DNA of 64,000 nucleotides from assembly GCA_963576725.1 (NCBI GenBank), contig OY755243.1:39107243-39171242 (forward strand), given 5' to 3'. The DNA comes from Azorinus chamasolen (lineage: Eukaryota; Mollusca; Bivalvia; Cardiida; Solecurtidae). The notes under the pieces were generated by a model that saw only the letters and a program-made list of their open reading frames with translations, made no database searches and was not told the origin of the DNA. Within the stretch, counting starts at the first letter, position 1; every line of letters begins with the position of its first letter. Position numbers and translations under genes: made by a program. Shown piece after piece: positions 56,101-63,716 of this stretch.

Positions 56101-59100
56101 AATCAGTACCAGTTAACCGTTTCCCTGTTAACCCTTACTGTGTGGGGCACGAGTCACTAATGTCCTTTGCAAACAGTGTAGACCCAGATGAGAGGGCTCT
56201 TGGAGGAGCCCTCTCATCAGGGTCTGCACTGTTTGTCATGTTACACTTTTCTTTACAAGATTTCCTAAATATTAACTATAAGCTTGACCTGTTTGACTTT
56301 TGGAAGAGTCCATATGAAAATACAGCGTTGTAAGAGTTAAATACATGTACTCATGTAAGAAATAATTAATATTTATTAGCTTAATTGTTATAATGGCATA
56401 TGTACACTTGAATTTTTGGTATTGGTAGAAACTGTAGAATCTGCAAACAGAGCAGACCATGATCAGATGACTCCTACAAGAGCTGTATGATCTGGATCAA
56501 CTGCTTGCAACGGCTTCAAAAAGCGCTTGTATGATTTTTTTTGGTTTTGCTTGTCTCCAGCTTTATGTCTCTTTTACAGCATTTCAGTCCTATCCCAATG
56601 TCCAGCCAAATACAGGTGGAAGAAGACCCTAAAGGTTTTACTCCAAATGTCAATACCTACTGCATATTCACAGGCAAAGTAGTTATAATGAAATATTGAA
56701 GATGGAATAGTGTAGCAATTTTAGAAGCTAAAGAAACAGACCTATCAAATTCCATTAGCAAACAGAGCAGACCCTGATCAGACAACTCCTATAGGAGAAC
56801 TATGATCTAGGTCTACTTTATTTGCAGGTGCGTGAAAAGGTGTTAAAATGAAGGAAAGGGTAAAAGACTTCTGCATCTTAATATGGTCCCCTTTACTGGA
56901 GTTCTGAAGCATCATGCTATTGTACATGTCAGTATCTACTTACCTAATAAATAAAATACAGATTGCCACCCATATGCCACGAGCAGTAATGATCCTAGAC
57001 TTCCACATAGCAGTGTCCTGAACAAAAAACATGATAACTCTTACATAAACATGTATACCATGAATTCATATTCACATATAAAATCACATCCCTTTACTCC
57101 ATAGATACAACTTTTAACGTCTTTGCAAACAGAGTAGATCCAGATTAGATAGTTCCCGTAGGAGCCATCTGATCAGAGTTTGTTCTGTTTGCTAATGAAA
57201 TAATATAGATCAGAATCTGCAGACTTTGTCTTGGCCAAAATGGTCTCTGCCACATGCCATTACTAATAGAATCTAATTCATATTCATGGTGTCATTTTTC
57301 TGAATATTCATGAAGTCCATATCTCATAATTAGACACAACATGTAATTTCAAATCAATGTTTGAATTCAGAATGATTAAATAAATATTATATACATATCA
57401 ATTTAATGTGCTTTTCATATTTTAGAATAGGATAAAATAAAGTTAACAAACAAAATGTCCTTATCAAATAAATTAACCCTTTACTCCATAGACAATTCTT
57501 CTGAAACCTTTTGCAAACAGAGAAGACCCAGATCAGACAACCCCCTTAGGAGCTGATTAGGGTCTTCTCTGATTGCTTATGAAATAATATAGATCTATTT
57601 CTACAGCTCCTGCCATAGTAAAAACTCCCTTGTTCATAGGGTCAGTATAAAATGTCAGCTCATTAATACTTGTGGTATCATCCTTTCTTACTATGACAAT
57701 TTATGGAGTACAGGGTTAGAATATAAAGTTTCCTTATCAAATGTTTTAATAGCTATTGGTAGTTCACCTTTCAAAATTATCTTACATTGGACACTTGGGA
57801 TATAATTACTTGATTATGCTCAATGCATGTAATTTATACTAAATATGAGCAACCATATTAACCCATTACCTCATAGGCTATTTTTAGAGCCAACCTCTAA
57901 AGAAATCTACAGAAAAGCAGCATTAACTAGTGAAAAAGAAACTTTTAGAATTTTGCAGTTTGAAACCATTGTGATAAATAGAGCATTTGCTCCTATAGGA
58001 GCAAATTAATGCTCTATTTATTACAATGGTTTCAACAGGTGAATTTTGCAGAGGCGTCAAAAGGTGTCAATATGAGGGAATGGGTTAAAGCAATGTTTAG
58101 ATTAAAGCAATTAATATATGAACAGCAAAGGCCCAAATAAAAGGCATATTTTAAAACATTTTCAAGACTAGCTCCTTTATCAAATAATCTAAACCAAAAC
58201 CCCATGTTGTGAAACCAAACCCTATGCTGTGACCAATCTTTAGAATCATCTCAAAGAGACAATTCTACAGAGTGGTCACAGCATAGGGTTTGGTGGAGAA
58301 AGGAAGATTTTAGTATTTGAATACACACCTTTATCTATAGTTCTTGGTCATATTTCGATTACTGCATAAATGAGCAGAGCTATACAAATCTGATCAAAGT
58401 TAAAAATGTAAAGACCTTGCAAATCATTGATTATCATACTCTCAGAGATATGCTTATATATAAAGATAAGGAGTAAAGAATTTCTGCAGATAAAGAACAA
58501 GACTTTCAGTAATTAAAGAATCTAGCCAATGGGTAGAGCTTCTAGCAAACTGGCCTGTTTACAGACAGACAACATAACAAGAAACCATAACTTTTCAAGC
58601 AGAAATTTCTAGAAATGTGTGGTACTCCCACTAAACCAGGTTTCCAGTTTTTAATAACAAAGCAAACACAATGTATATATTAAATTTCTACTATCTCATT
58701 TCTATTGAGAAAAACTGTCCAGAAGAAAAGTATCTCTGAAAACCTGGTTAACACAAGTAGACGATTTACATGTATACTGGAATTTCTGGTGTTTCTCATG
58801 AGTTGCAATTCTTTATTACAAACTATACCAGCTAAATCTTATCACAATGTATACGCCATTTTCGAGTTTTACCCATTACTCTCATAAAAACGCCTTTTCG
58901 TGCCTTGCAAACATTCAACTAGACCCAGGTCAGACAGTTCCTGTAGGAGCAGTCTGATCAGACTCTGTTCTGCTTGCGTATAGAATTATAAAGATTTTAT
59001 TCTACAGTTTCTGCCATGGCCACAAACAAAATCCTGTGCTAATATGCTTCATGAAAATTCAGCTAATAAATATTCATGATGCCATTTTTTGTTTACAGGA

Positions 59101-62100
59101 ATATTCATCAGGTAATATTGATTAAGCTTTACCACAACACTAAATTTCTCAGTTATTAACCCTTTCCTTTACTTCATATAAACACCTTTTCATGCCTTTG
59201 CAAACAGAGGAGACCCAGATCAGATAGCTCCTTTAGGAGCCATCTGATCAGGGTCTGCTCTGTTTGCTTATGAAGTTATAATAGATCTTATTCTACAGTT
59301 TCCATCAATACCAAAACATCCTACATGTACATACTTACACCATTTTAATAATTCAGCCAACAAATATTCATGATGTCATTATTTCTTACAGGAATGTTTA
59401 AAATTACATCACATGGTGTCACACCAGCATTTCCAGTTACTAGAACTACATCAGAGGCTACCTGTCTCAACAATCAGTGTGAGAGGAGTTTGTGACTGAC
59501 CAATTAGTTAAAAAAAATGTATTAATTAATAATGATCCCACAGTGTATCAGTATCATCTGGCATCAAACTGCATGTTTGTTACACTTACACTAAGCTTAA
59601 CCCTCTCCCTAATGAACATCTATGCATGAATTGATCACTTCATGAATATACATCAAATCATTTTATAAGATAAAATATTCAAGGGAATTTTGGTTGAGAC
59701 AAAAATGTAGAATCAGATCTATATAATGTCATAAGCAAACAGAGCAGAGCCTGATCAGACAGTTCCTACAGGAACCGCCTGAGCTGGGTCTATTCGCAAA
59801 GGTGTGAAAAAAAACATTTATATAAGGTATGGCTCATCAGTGTTAAACTGTACAGATTTCATTCATTATGAAGCACTAAAATTTATTAGAAGGTCTACAA
59901 TGATGCACTGTGCCAAATATAAAAGCTGAGAACCTTCCAGTTTCAGAGGAGAAGATTTTCAAAGTTTTCACTATATGTTTCTATTGAAAACTGACAACCC
60001 CTGGGGCAGGGCTAATTTTGACCCCAGGGGCTTAATTTATATAACCTTCGTAGAGCACCTGAACGTGAAGCTATGTGCCAAATATGAAAGCTGAGAACCT
60101 TCCCGTTTCAGAGGAGAAGATTTTCAAAGTTTTACTATATATTCCTATAGACAAGAGGGCCATGATGGCCTTGACATCGGTCACCCGACAATCAAAAGAG
60201 AAGATATTCAAAGTTTTCACTATATATTTTTTAAAAAACTGGCCATCCCTGGGACAGGGCCAATTTTAACCCAAGAGCTATAATTTATATAACTTTGTTA
60301 GAGGACCTGAACAAGATTCTCTGTGCCAAATATGAAAGCTGCAGAGAATGTTACCTCTCAGTTTCAGGAGAAGATATTCAAAGTTTTCACTATATATGTT
60401 TCTATTGAAAACTGCCCACCCCTTGGGCAGGGCCAATTTTGACCACAGGGGCATAATTTATATAACTTTTGTAGAGGACCTGAATATGATGCTATGAGCC
60501 AGTTATGAAAGCTGAGAACCTTCTAGTTTCAGAGGAGAAGATTTTCAAAGTTTTAACTATATGTTTCTATTGAAAACTGCCCACCCCTGGGGCGGGCCAA
60601 TTGTGACCCTGGGGCATAATTTTCATAAATTCTATAGAGGACTTGAACATGATGCTATGAGCCAAATATGAATGCTGAGAACCTTCCCGTTTCAGAGAAG
60701 ATTTTCAAAGTTTCCACTATATGTTTCTATTGAAAACTGCCCACCCCTGGGGCGGGGCCAATTTTGACCCAAGGGCCATAATTTATATAGCTTTTGTAGA
60801 GGACCTGAACATCATGATATGTGCCAAGTATGAAAGCTGACAACCTTCCAGTTTCAAAGGAGGAGATTTTCAAAGTTTTCACTATATGTTTCTATTGAAA
60901 ACTGCCCATCCCTGGGGCAGGGCCATAATTTATACAGCCTTTGTAGAGGACATGAACATGATGCTTTGTGCCAAATATGAAAGTTGACAACCTTCCAGTT
61001 TCTGAGGAGAAGATTTTCAAAGTTTTCACTATATGTTTCTATTGAAAACTGCCCACCCCTGGGGCGAGGCCAATTTTGACCCCCAGGGCATAATTTACAA
61101 ACCTTCTGTAGAGGACCTGAACATGATGCTATGAGCCAAATATGAAAGCTGAGAACCTTCCCGTTTCAGGAGAAGATTTTCAAAGTTTTCACTATATGTT
61201 TCTTTTGAAAACAAGGCACCCCAAAACCGGGCCAATTTTGACCCCAGGGGCATAATTTATATAACTTTTGTAGAGGACCTAAAGATGATGCTATGTGCCA
61301 AAGATGAAAGCTGAGAACCCTGTAGATTCAGAGGAGAAGATTTTTAAAGGTTCAAATTGTTGACGACAGACAATGCACACCGACGGACATCAGGCGATCA
61401 CAAAAGCTTACCCTGAGCACTTTGTGCTCTGGTGAGCTTAAAACTAGGCACCCCTGGGGTGGGGCCAATTTTGCCCCAAGGGGCATAATTTATGTCACTT
61501 TTGTAGAGGATCTACAGATGATGCTATGTACCAAAGATTAAAGCTAAGAACCCTATAGATTCAGAGGAGAAGATTTTTAAAGTTCAAATTTTTTTAATTG
61601 TTGATGACTGATGACGCAAGACGGATTGAAGCATGCAATTTGTGCTCTGGAGAGCTAAAAAGAAGATATACATGTATTTGTGTCCCAAGGAGAACCTTTG
61701 ACCATTGATTATGAAATGTGGACTTCCTACCACTCAAGTGACTTTGAAGTTTGACCTTGACATACTAAAGTTAAAGTTTCTGGGAAGAAAAACAGTCAAA
61801 AACTCGTCAAAAACAATATGCCTCCAGCTATAGATAAAGGGAGTATAACAATGTGATGAAATGACTTCTAAACACTTTGATGCCAGAAATTACCTGTTTT
61901 ATACATGAGTATTCTTACCTGTAAAATATCAAAACTACACAGGTACATAGATATAGATGTTCTCTGGATCCAATATTCACAGTGAACAGTTTAATAAGTC
62001 AATTTCTTCTAATGTACATGTATTTATATCATGTTAGAAAAGCAAACTATTTTTTAAATTACAACACCATCAGCATCATTAACGTTCCCAGATGTTATAA

Positions 62101-62925
62101 AGTTATTATAGGTGCATGTACAGTTCAAATACCGGTATCATATTGGATCCATCAATATTGTACCTGAGCAAGTGATCATTTTCCCATAAAAGAACCAACA
62201 TTCCTCTTTCCTTATTCAACAATAATATCCACCCTAAGTTTACCAGCTTCCCACTAAGTCTTTCCCTCCCACACTCTCCACGACAAAAATAAAATCCTTA
62301 AAAAACCCAGCCCCTCACACCTTTGCTTACAGACATTTTAGTAACCAGAGCTGAAGTAAAATATTTCCCACATCTCTCCGACATTGTCACGAACCCTATC
62401 TTGGTGGTACTCAATGGAATTGCCTCTCCGAGGGGACTCTAATGGTTACCAAGAAGATAAGGTTTGGCTGAGAAATACTGGAAGATATTTACATACCGTA
62501 TTCTCTCTAATAAACACCCCACTCTAATAAATGCCCTCTTATTTCTGAGGGGAGACTAATCATCAATAAAAACCAAAATAATAACCATTAAATAAAGAGA
62601 TATAGGATTTATAAAATACAGGTAGTAGCTTAATACACGCTAAAAGCAATGCATAAAGCCCCCCTCCCTTGAAGCTTTCTGCATTGCTTTCAATCTGCAT
62701 AAGTTCCTTTTAAAAAATGTAATGCTCCCGGAAGTGTTTATTCGAGTTAATACGATACAACAATACTCCACTTATTTACAGTTTGTAGTAGCCGCTGATG
62801 GGTCCATGACATAAAGAAGCCTTACCCCAGATGAGAGCCCGAACAAATAACACTGTACGTAAGGGATCTCTCTTGCTCAGGGACCTTCCGTGAGATTATA
62901 GAACTAAAACCAGGGTAGTGAAAAC
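42660..62925 (-). CDS. SLC17A9: Vesicular nucleotide transporter, C-terminal eight exons (5' part off window)
   Basis: Eight minus-strand exons join in frame to 899 nt (298 residues plus a split first codon), about the last 300 of the roughly 430 residues of SLC17A9/VNUT. This major-facilitator protein loads ATP and other nucleotides into secretory vesicles. Diagnostic stretches seen: KVPEQERSLTYSV, GWQSVFYLLGG, LLSWLPTYFHENFPDAKGWV, FNVVPWLVTIPSSIFGGW, FVRKFMN, HNSGILVNPQDIAPKHAG and GVYMAGHILEVTKSWSAVFN, ending with a short hydrophilic tail. These cover roughly transmembrane helices 4-12. The LSWLPT-F-E-FPDAKG and SG--VN-QD-AP--AG blocks favour SLC17A9 over sialin or VGLUT members. Exons for the N-terminal helices are expected to the right of 64000. 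Identification is from memory of the family. Confidence 0.9.
43467..43682 (+). mobile_element. T-B MITE at an SLC17A9 splice donor
   Basis: TTAACCCATAGATACACC to ATGGAGTAAAGTGTTAA; shortened core CAGATTTGATCAGGGTCTGC. It ends 21 bp from the exon at 43704. Confidence 0.78.
43704..43875 (-). CDS. SLC17A9: SLC17A9 exon (NSGILVNPQDIAPKHAG)
   Basis: It reads TIALCGTSFFLVIISYTSSY, a helix (GALFCMAAAVACCG), then FHNSGILVNPQDIAPKHAGS and VFG split at the donor GTGAGT. The acceptor is CCTTTTAG before 43875. The 29 bp spanning this acceptor are duplicated just upstream. A T-B MITE ends 21 bp past the donor. Confidence 0.92.
43867..43922 (-). repeat. 29-bp tandem duplication over a splice acceptor
   Basis: GGCTATAGTCTAAAAGGCAA at 43867 is repeated at 43896 with few changes (plus-strand reading). 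Each copy carries the same minus-strand CTTTTAG acceptor. Confidence 0.8.
44572..44922 (+). repeat. 39-bp minisatellite, nine units
   Basis: CTGATAGTATCTCTGTATTA then TATACACCGCAATACATCA, at 39-bp spacing from 44572. Units differ at a few sites (CTTAG/CTCTG/CTTTG, CCGC/CTGC). 39 bp is 13 codons, so several frames stay open. Lies in an SLC17A9 intron. Confidence 0.95.
45183..45260 (+). mobile_element. P-1 left-end fragment
   Basis: TACAGTAAAATCTCGCTAAT, GCGACCACC, GCAGGTGGTAGCTC; the rest is missing. Confidence 0.6.
45365..45399 (-). CDS. SLC17A9: SLC17A9 35-nt micro-exon
   Basis: Only 35 nt, flanked by TTATTTCAG and GTAAGT. It completes Gly and reads FSVTFVRKFMN, matching the family YRAITVRKLMQ-like loop before the next helix. 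Phase 1 in and phase 0 out are exactly what the neighbours need. Confidence 0.85.
45422..45633 (+). mobile_element. T-D MITE, core mostly deleted
   Basis: TTTAGCCCTTTATCGCTTTC, TTCTGTTTGCTTATGAAATA, AAAGGAAAGGGGTTAA. Starts about 22 bp upstream of the 35-nt exon. Confidence 0.6.
45946..46715 (+). mobile_element. T-B MITE whose core has expanded into a minisatellite
   Basis: TTAAACCTTTACCAGATGAA and body text at the left. At the right, after the array, GATCAGATAATTCCTACAGT and GTTTACTCTGTTTGAAAATG, the second hairpin arm. Confidence 0.6.
46072..46654 (+). repeat. 39-bp minisatellite, about fifteen units
   Basis: CTGTTACACATAGGCAAACA then GGGCAGACCCTGATCATAT. The GCAAACAGGGCAGACCCTGA part is the T-B hairpin arm. 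Variants such as CTGAATAG recur in blocks. Confidence 0.95.
47104..47191 (-). CDS. SLC17A9: SLC17A9 exon (GWVFNVVPWLVTIP)
   Basis: The acceptor CATGTAG precedes 47191. It reads GWVFNVVPWLVTIPSSIFGG then WLADYMITN and one base of Gly, with donor GTAATA. It continues directly from FPDAK of the previous exon, as in vertebrate SLC17A9. A P-1 MITE ends about 50 bp upstream of the acceptor. Confidence 0.92.
47244..47450 (+). mobile_element. P-1 MITE
   Basis: CAGTAAAACCTCTCTATAAC to AATATAGAGAGGTTTTACAG; TA flanks; apex GCTCCTATAGGAGC. Confidence 0.9.
47501..47616 (+). mobile_element. T-B MITE without hairpin
   Basis: TTTACCCCTTTACCTGATAG to TATTAGGCAAAGGGTTAA; the core is reduced to GAAGATGACCCTG. 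Confidence 0.6.
47657..47850 (+). mobile_element. P-1 MITE with a broken apex
   Basis: CAGTAAAACCTCTCTATAAC to TATAGAGAGGTTTTACTG. The left arm reaches ACACTCCTATA and the right arm begins at TTTTACTTTC, so one arm's inner part is missing. Confidence 0.88.
47965..48180 (+). mobile_element. Degenerate T-B MITE
   Basis: GCAAACAGAGAAGACCCAAA, GCTTCTATACAAGCC, GATCTGATTTTACAGATTCT; ends lost. Confidence 0.5.
48200..48594 (+). mobile_element. AG element (CTGTCC hairpin type)
   Basis: AACAAGAG then perfect hairpin CTGTCCATGGACAG; two units as in the copy at 34776. It breaks at 48594 into a T-B right half (CCTATAGGAGCTGTCTGATC to GAAGGAAAGGGTTAA, 48597-48668). Confidence 0.75.
48893..50201 (+). 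mobile_element. AG element with about seven 145-156-bp units
   Basis: AACTAGAG then hairpin GTTTTTGTCACAAAAAC. Units: CATGACACTTCCTCTCATCA, TGAAGTTTCAATCCAATGGC, GTTATCGTCCGGACAAA, ACAAAGGGCAATAACTCC (starts 49089, 49234, 49390, 49537, 49692, 49847, 50003). A CAGA/CGGA microsatellite follows (50096-50151), then a 3' hairpin ATGTCTCCCCCAT...ATGGGGGGAGACAT and TAA. Confidence 0.85.
50436..52284 (+). mobile_element. AG element with an AGGTCA-rich array
   Basis: AACAAGAG, hairpin GTCACGGGTGAC. Units of about 145 and 171 bp: GGTACGCGACACTCCGCCAT, CCCAAGATGAACTCACACAC, ATCCGTAGCTGGTAAGGTAT, GATATGCTCCGGACAAGCTT and AGGTCAAAGGTCAAGGTCAA. A CACC/CACA microsatellite follows (52160-52240), then GCGATCACTATATG, the 3' hairpin CCAAAGCCTAGCTTTGG and CATAAAA. 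Confidence 0.88.
52477..52573 (-). CDS. SLC17A9: SLC17A9 exon (LLSWLPTYFHENFPDAK)
   Basis: The acceptor TTTTGCAG precedes 52573. It reads SLIIGHFCENNAFFILLSWL then PTYFHENFPDAK, with donor GTAAGC at 52476. This is one of the most diagnostic blocks for the family. Phase 2 in, phase 0 out. Confidence 0.93.
52925..53080 (+). mobile_element. Degenerate T-B MITE
   Basis: GCTTTACTTCATGAAAAGTC, TTAATATTAATTAGTTACT, TATAGGAGCCATCTGATAAG. Nothing else is recognised between 52574 and 53366. Confidence 0.45.
53367..53820 (+). mobile_element. T-D MITE interrupted by a P-1 MITE
   Basis: TTAACCTTTTCCTTCATA, insertion, then CATGTAAACGTTTTTTCAGG, GCAAACACAGTAGACTC, apex GCTCCTATAGGAGC, AGAACAGGGAAAGGGTTAA. 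Confidence 0.85.
53387..53587 (+). mobile_element. P-1 MITE nested in T-D
   Basis: CAGTAAAACCTCTCTATAAC to TATAGAGAGGTTTTACTG with TA flanks. Left arm GTAAAACAGAACGCTCC; the right arm has lost its matching TTCTGTT. Confidence 0.9.
53901..54063 (-). CDS. SLC17A9: SLC17A9 exon (central loop)
   Basis: The acceptor TTTTCAG precedes 54063. One helix (LLGLAWMLCIRYLL) is followed by the basic cytoplasmic loop between the two halves of the transporter, then TPWVSLFFKSAF and a split Trp. The donor GTAAGT starts at 53900. The loop is variable in the family. Confidence 0.88.
54094..54290 (+). mobile_element. Degenerate T-B MITE
   Basis: CCTTTACTCCATAGAGATGG, GATCAGACGGCTCCTGCAGA, ATATGGAGTAATTGGTTTA. 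Confidence 0.55.
54538..55427 (+). repeat. AG-type array with an inner AG fragment
   Basis: AACAAGAG then CCATTCTGACCC at 54540; loose units with GATCATCTAAAGATTATTCT and TTGATCAAATTTCATTCCGT. A second AG piece (about 54814-55118: GGGAGCCATGCTGG...GTGCTCTGGTGAGCTAAAA) lies inside. Confidence 0.55.
55428..55565 (+). mobile_element. T-B MITE without hairpin
   Basis: TTAACCCTTTCCTCCATA to CATGAAGTAAAAGGTTAA with only 100 bp between. Confidence 0.7.
55600..56026 (+). mobile_element. T-B right part interrupted by a T-A MITE
   Basis: GGGAGCTGTCTGATCAGGGT, GTTTGCTTATGAT, insertion at TTAA, then TATAGATATGATTTTGCAGT to ATGGAGAAAAGGGTTAA. Confidence 0.72.
55668..55890 (-). mobile_element. T-A MITE nested in T-B
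   Basis: TTAACCCATTCCTGCATA to GCAGTAATGGGTTAA. The apex is shortened to GCTCCACAAATGCTC. TTAA on both sides. Confidence 0.85.
56128..56340 (+). mobile_element. T-E MITE
   Basis: TTAACCCTTACTGTGTGG to CAGCGTTGTAAGAGTTAA. Core GCAAACAGTGTAGACCC, arms GATGAGAGGGCTC/GAGCCCTCTCATC. Confidence 0.75.
56341..56862 (+). mobile_element. T-B fragment followed by a T-D MITE
   Basis: GAAATAATTAATATTTATTA and GCAAACAGAGCAGACCATGA (to about 56535). Then GGTTTTACTCCAAATGTCAA, GCAAACAGAGCAGACCCTGA and GAAGGAAAGGGTAAA (56634-56862). Confidence 0.55.
56944..57017 (-). CDS. SLC17A9: SLC17A9 exon (GSLLL..YGWQSVFY helix)
   Basis: The acceptor TTGTTCAG precedes 57017. It reads TLLCGSLGSLLLVAYGWQSV then FYLL plus one base of Gly, with donor GTAAGT at 56943. 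This is the transmembrane helix followed by the conserved GWQSVFY motif. Phases 2 and 1 fit both neighbours. Confidence 0.9.
57088..57317 (+). mobile_element. T-B MITE
   Basis: CCCTTTACTCCATAGATACA, GCAAACAGAGTAGATCC, CTGAATATTCATGAAGTCC; apex TTCCCGTAGGAGCC. Confidence 0.65.
57473..57718 (+). mobile_element. T-B MITE
   Basis: TTAACCCTTTACTCCATAGA to TATGGAGTACAGGGTTAG; one arm of the core apex is lost. Confidence 0.75.
57858..58088 (+). mobile_element. T-A MITE with unequal arms
   Basis: TTAACCCATTACCTCATAGG to GAGGGAATGGGTTAA. The left arm reads AGAGCATTTGCTCC, the right arm GGAGCAAATTAATGCTCT, so only the right arm carries the extra bases. Confidence 0.88.
58200..58345 (-). repeat. FB foldback element
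   Basis: CCAAACCCTATGCTGTGACC and GGTCACAGCATAGGGTTTGG, flanked by ATTTTAGTATTTGAATACAC, the reversed FB flank. From 58346 to 58866 nothing is recognised. Confidence 0.78.
58867..59125 (+). mobile_element. T-B MITE, degenerate ends
   Basis: TTACCCATTACTCTCATA, GATCAGACTCTGTTCTGC, apex TTCCTGTAGGAGC, CATCAGGTAATATTGATTAA. Confidence 0.6.
59156..59400 (+). mobile_element. T-B MITE
   Basis: TTAACCCTTTCCTTTACTTC, GCAAACAGAGGAGACCC, apex GCTCCTTTAGGAGC; the right end is lost near 59400. Confidence 0.68.
59597..59832 (+). mobile_element. T-B MITE
   Basis: TTAACCCTCTCCCTAATGAA, GCAAACAGAGCAGAGCC, apex TTCCTACAGGAACC; the right end is worn. Confidence 0.65.
59880..61657 (+). mobile_element. Large AG array (at least two elements joined)
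   Basis: About nine units of 147-173 bp with GCTGAGAACCTTCCAGTTTC, AGGAGAAGATTTTCAAAGTT, TTCACTATATGTTTCTATTG, CCACCCCTGGGGC and GGGGCATAATTTATATA. An internal 5' end (ACAAGAGGGCCATGATGGCC) sits at 60153. 3' hairpins with AGCACTTTGTGCT end near 61438, and a second, worn end lies near 61655. Confidence 0.82.
61680..61850 (+). mobile_element. AG-type 3' end fragment
   Basis: GAAGTTTGACCTTGACATAC, AAAACAATATGCCTCC and GGGAGTATAAC, a weak terminal hairpin. From 61851 to 62384 nothing is recognised. Confidence 0.4.
62385..62474 (+). repeat. FB foldback, decayed
   Basis: ACGAACCCTATCTTGGTGGT and ACCAAGAAGATAAGGTTTGG with inner GCCTCTCCGAGG. A worn P-type hairpin (GGTAGTAGCTTAATACACGC) lies at 62618-62705. 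Confidence 0.5.
62826..62925 (-). CDS. SLC17A9: SLC17A9 exon (first in window)
   Basis: The acceptor CCAACAG precedes 62925. After two bases of a split Gly codon it reads FHYPGFSSIISRKVPEQERS and LTYSVICSGSHL, ending GG before GTAAGG. It matches the FPA-TSL..KV-E-ER--TYS loop of the family. Phase 1 in, phase 2 out. Confidence 0.88.
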
Positions 62926-63094
62926 CTGTTGGAACAGAAATATGCCATACAGTACTGGTATTAACTTTTAGCATGTTGAGCTTATTGTACTAGTAAAAAA
63001 TTAAAGTCATCAACTACAAATCACAAAGCTTTTCTATCATTTCTTCAAAAACACATGAACAGCTGGACTCTTTATGAGATATCACTTTGCAAAA

Positions 63095-63304
63095 TTAAAC
63101 CCTTTCCTCCATAAATATGCCTATATACGCCTCTGTAAAAATCGTCTGTTGAAACTATTGTGATAAATAGAGCATTTGCTCCTATAGAAGCAAATACTCT
63201 ATTTATCACAATGATTTCTAACTACAAAATTCTAAAATGTCTCCTTTTTGGTAGATTTGTTCAAAGGGGTTGGGTCTTAAAATAGGCTATGGAGGAAAGG
63301 GTTA
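63095..63304 (-). mobile_element. T-A MITE
   Basis: TTAAACCCTTTCCTCCATA to CTATGGAGGAAAGGGTTA. Apex GCTCCTATAGAAGC and both arms with independent single changes, an older copy. Confidence 0.82.
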
Positions 63305-63483
63305 CAACATCTCATCTGGATCCAAACATTTTTACAGAGGTTATGAATTTGCCTATAGCATGCAAAGAGTTAACACTGGAATCCAACTAAGAATACAGAT
63401 TTAATCACACAGGGGTTGTTTATCACAGCAGACAGAGCCCATATTGTCTAGAAGCTTTTCTAGAATACAGCTTCCTGGAGGCT

Positions 63484-63716
63484 TTAACCCTTTATTCCAT
63501 GAATATTCATGTCAGAAATTATGACTGTATGAATATTTATTAGCTGATTTTTTTTATAATGGCATCACACGCAGAGGAATTTTTACAATGGCAGAAACTG
63601 ACATTAAAACAGATCTATATTATTCCATAGTTAAACAGAGCAGACACTGATCAGACAGCTCTTTGGTCTTTGTTTGCAAAAGCACCAAAAGGCGTCTCCA
63701 TGGAGTAAAGGGTTAA
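63484..63716 (+). mobile_element. T-B MITE
   Basis: TTAACCCTTTATTCCATGAA to CATGGAGTAAAGGGTTAA; core AACAGAGCAGACACTGATCA, one arm mostly lost. After 63717 nothing is recognised. Confidence 0.8.
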
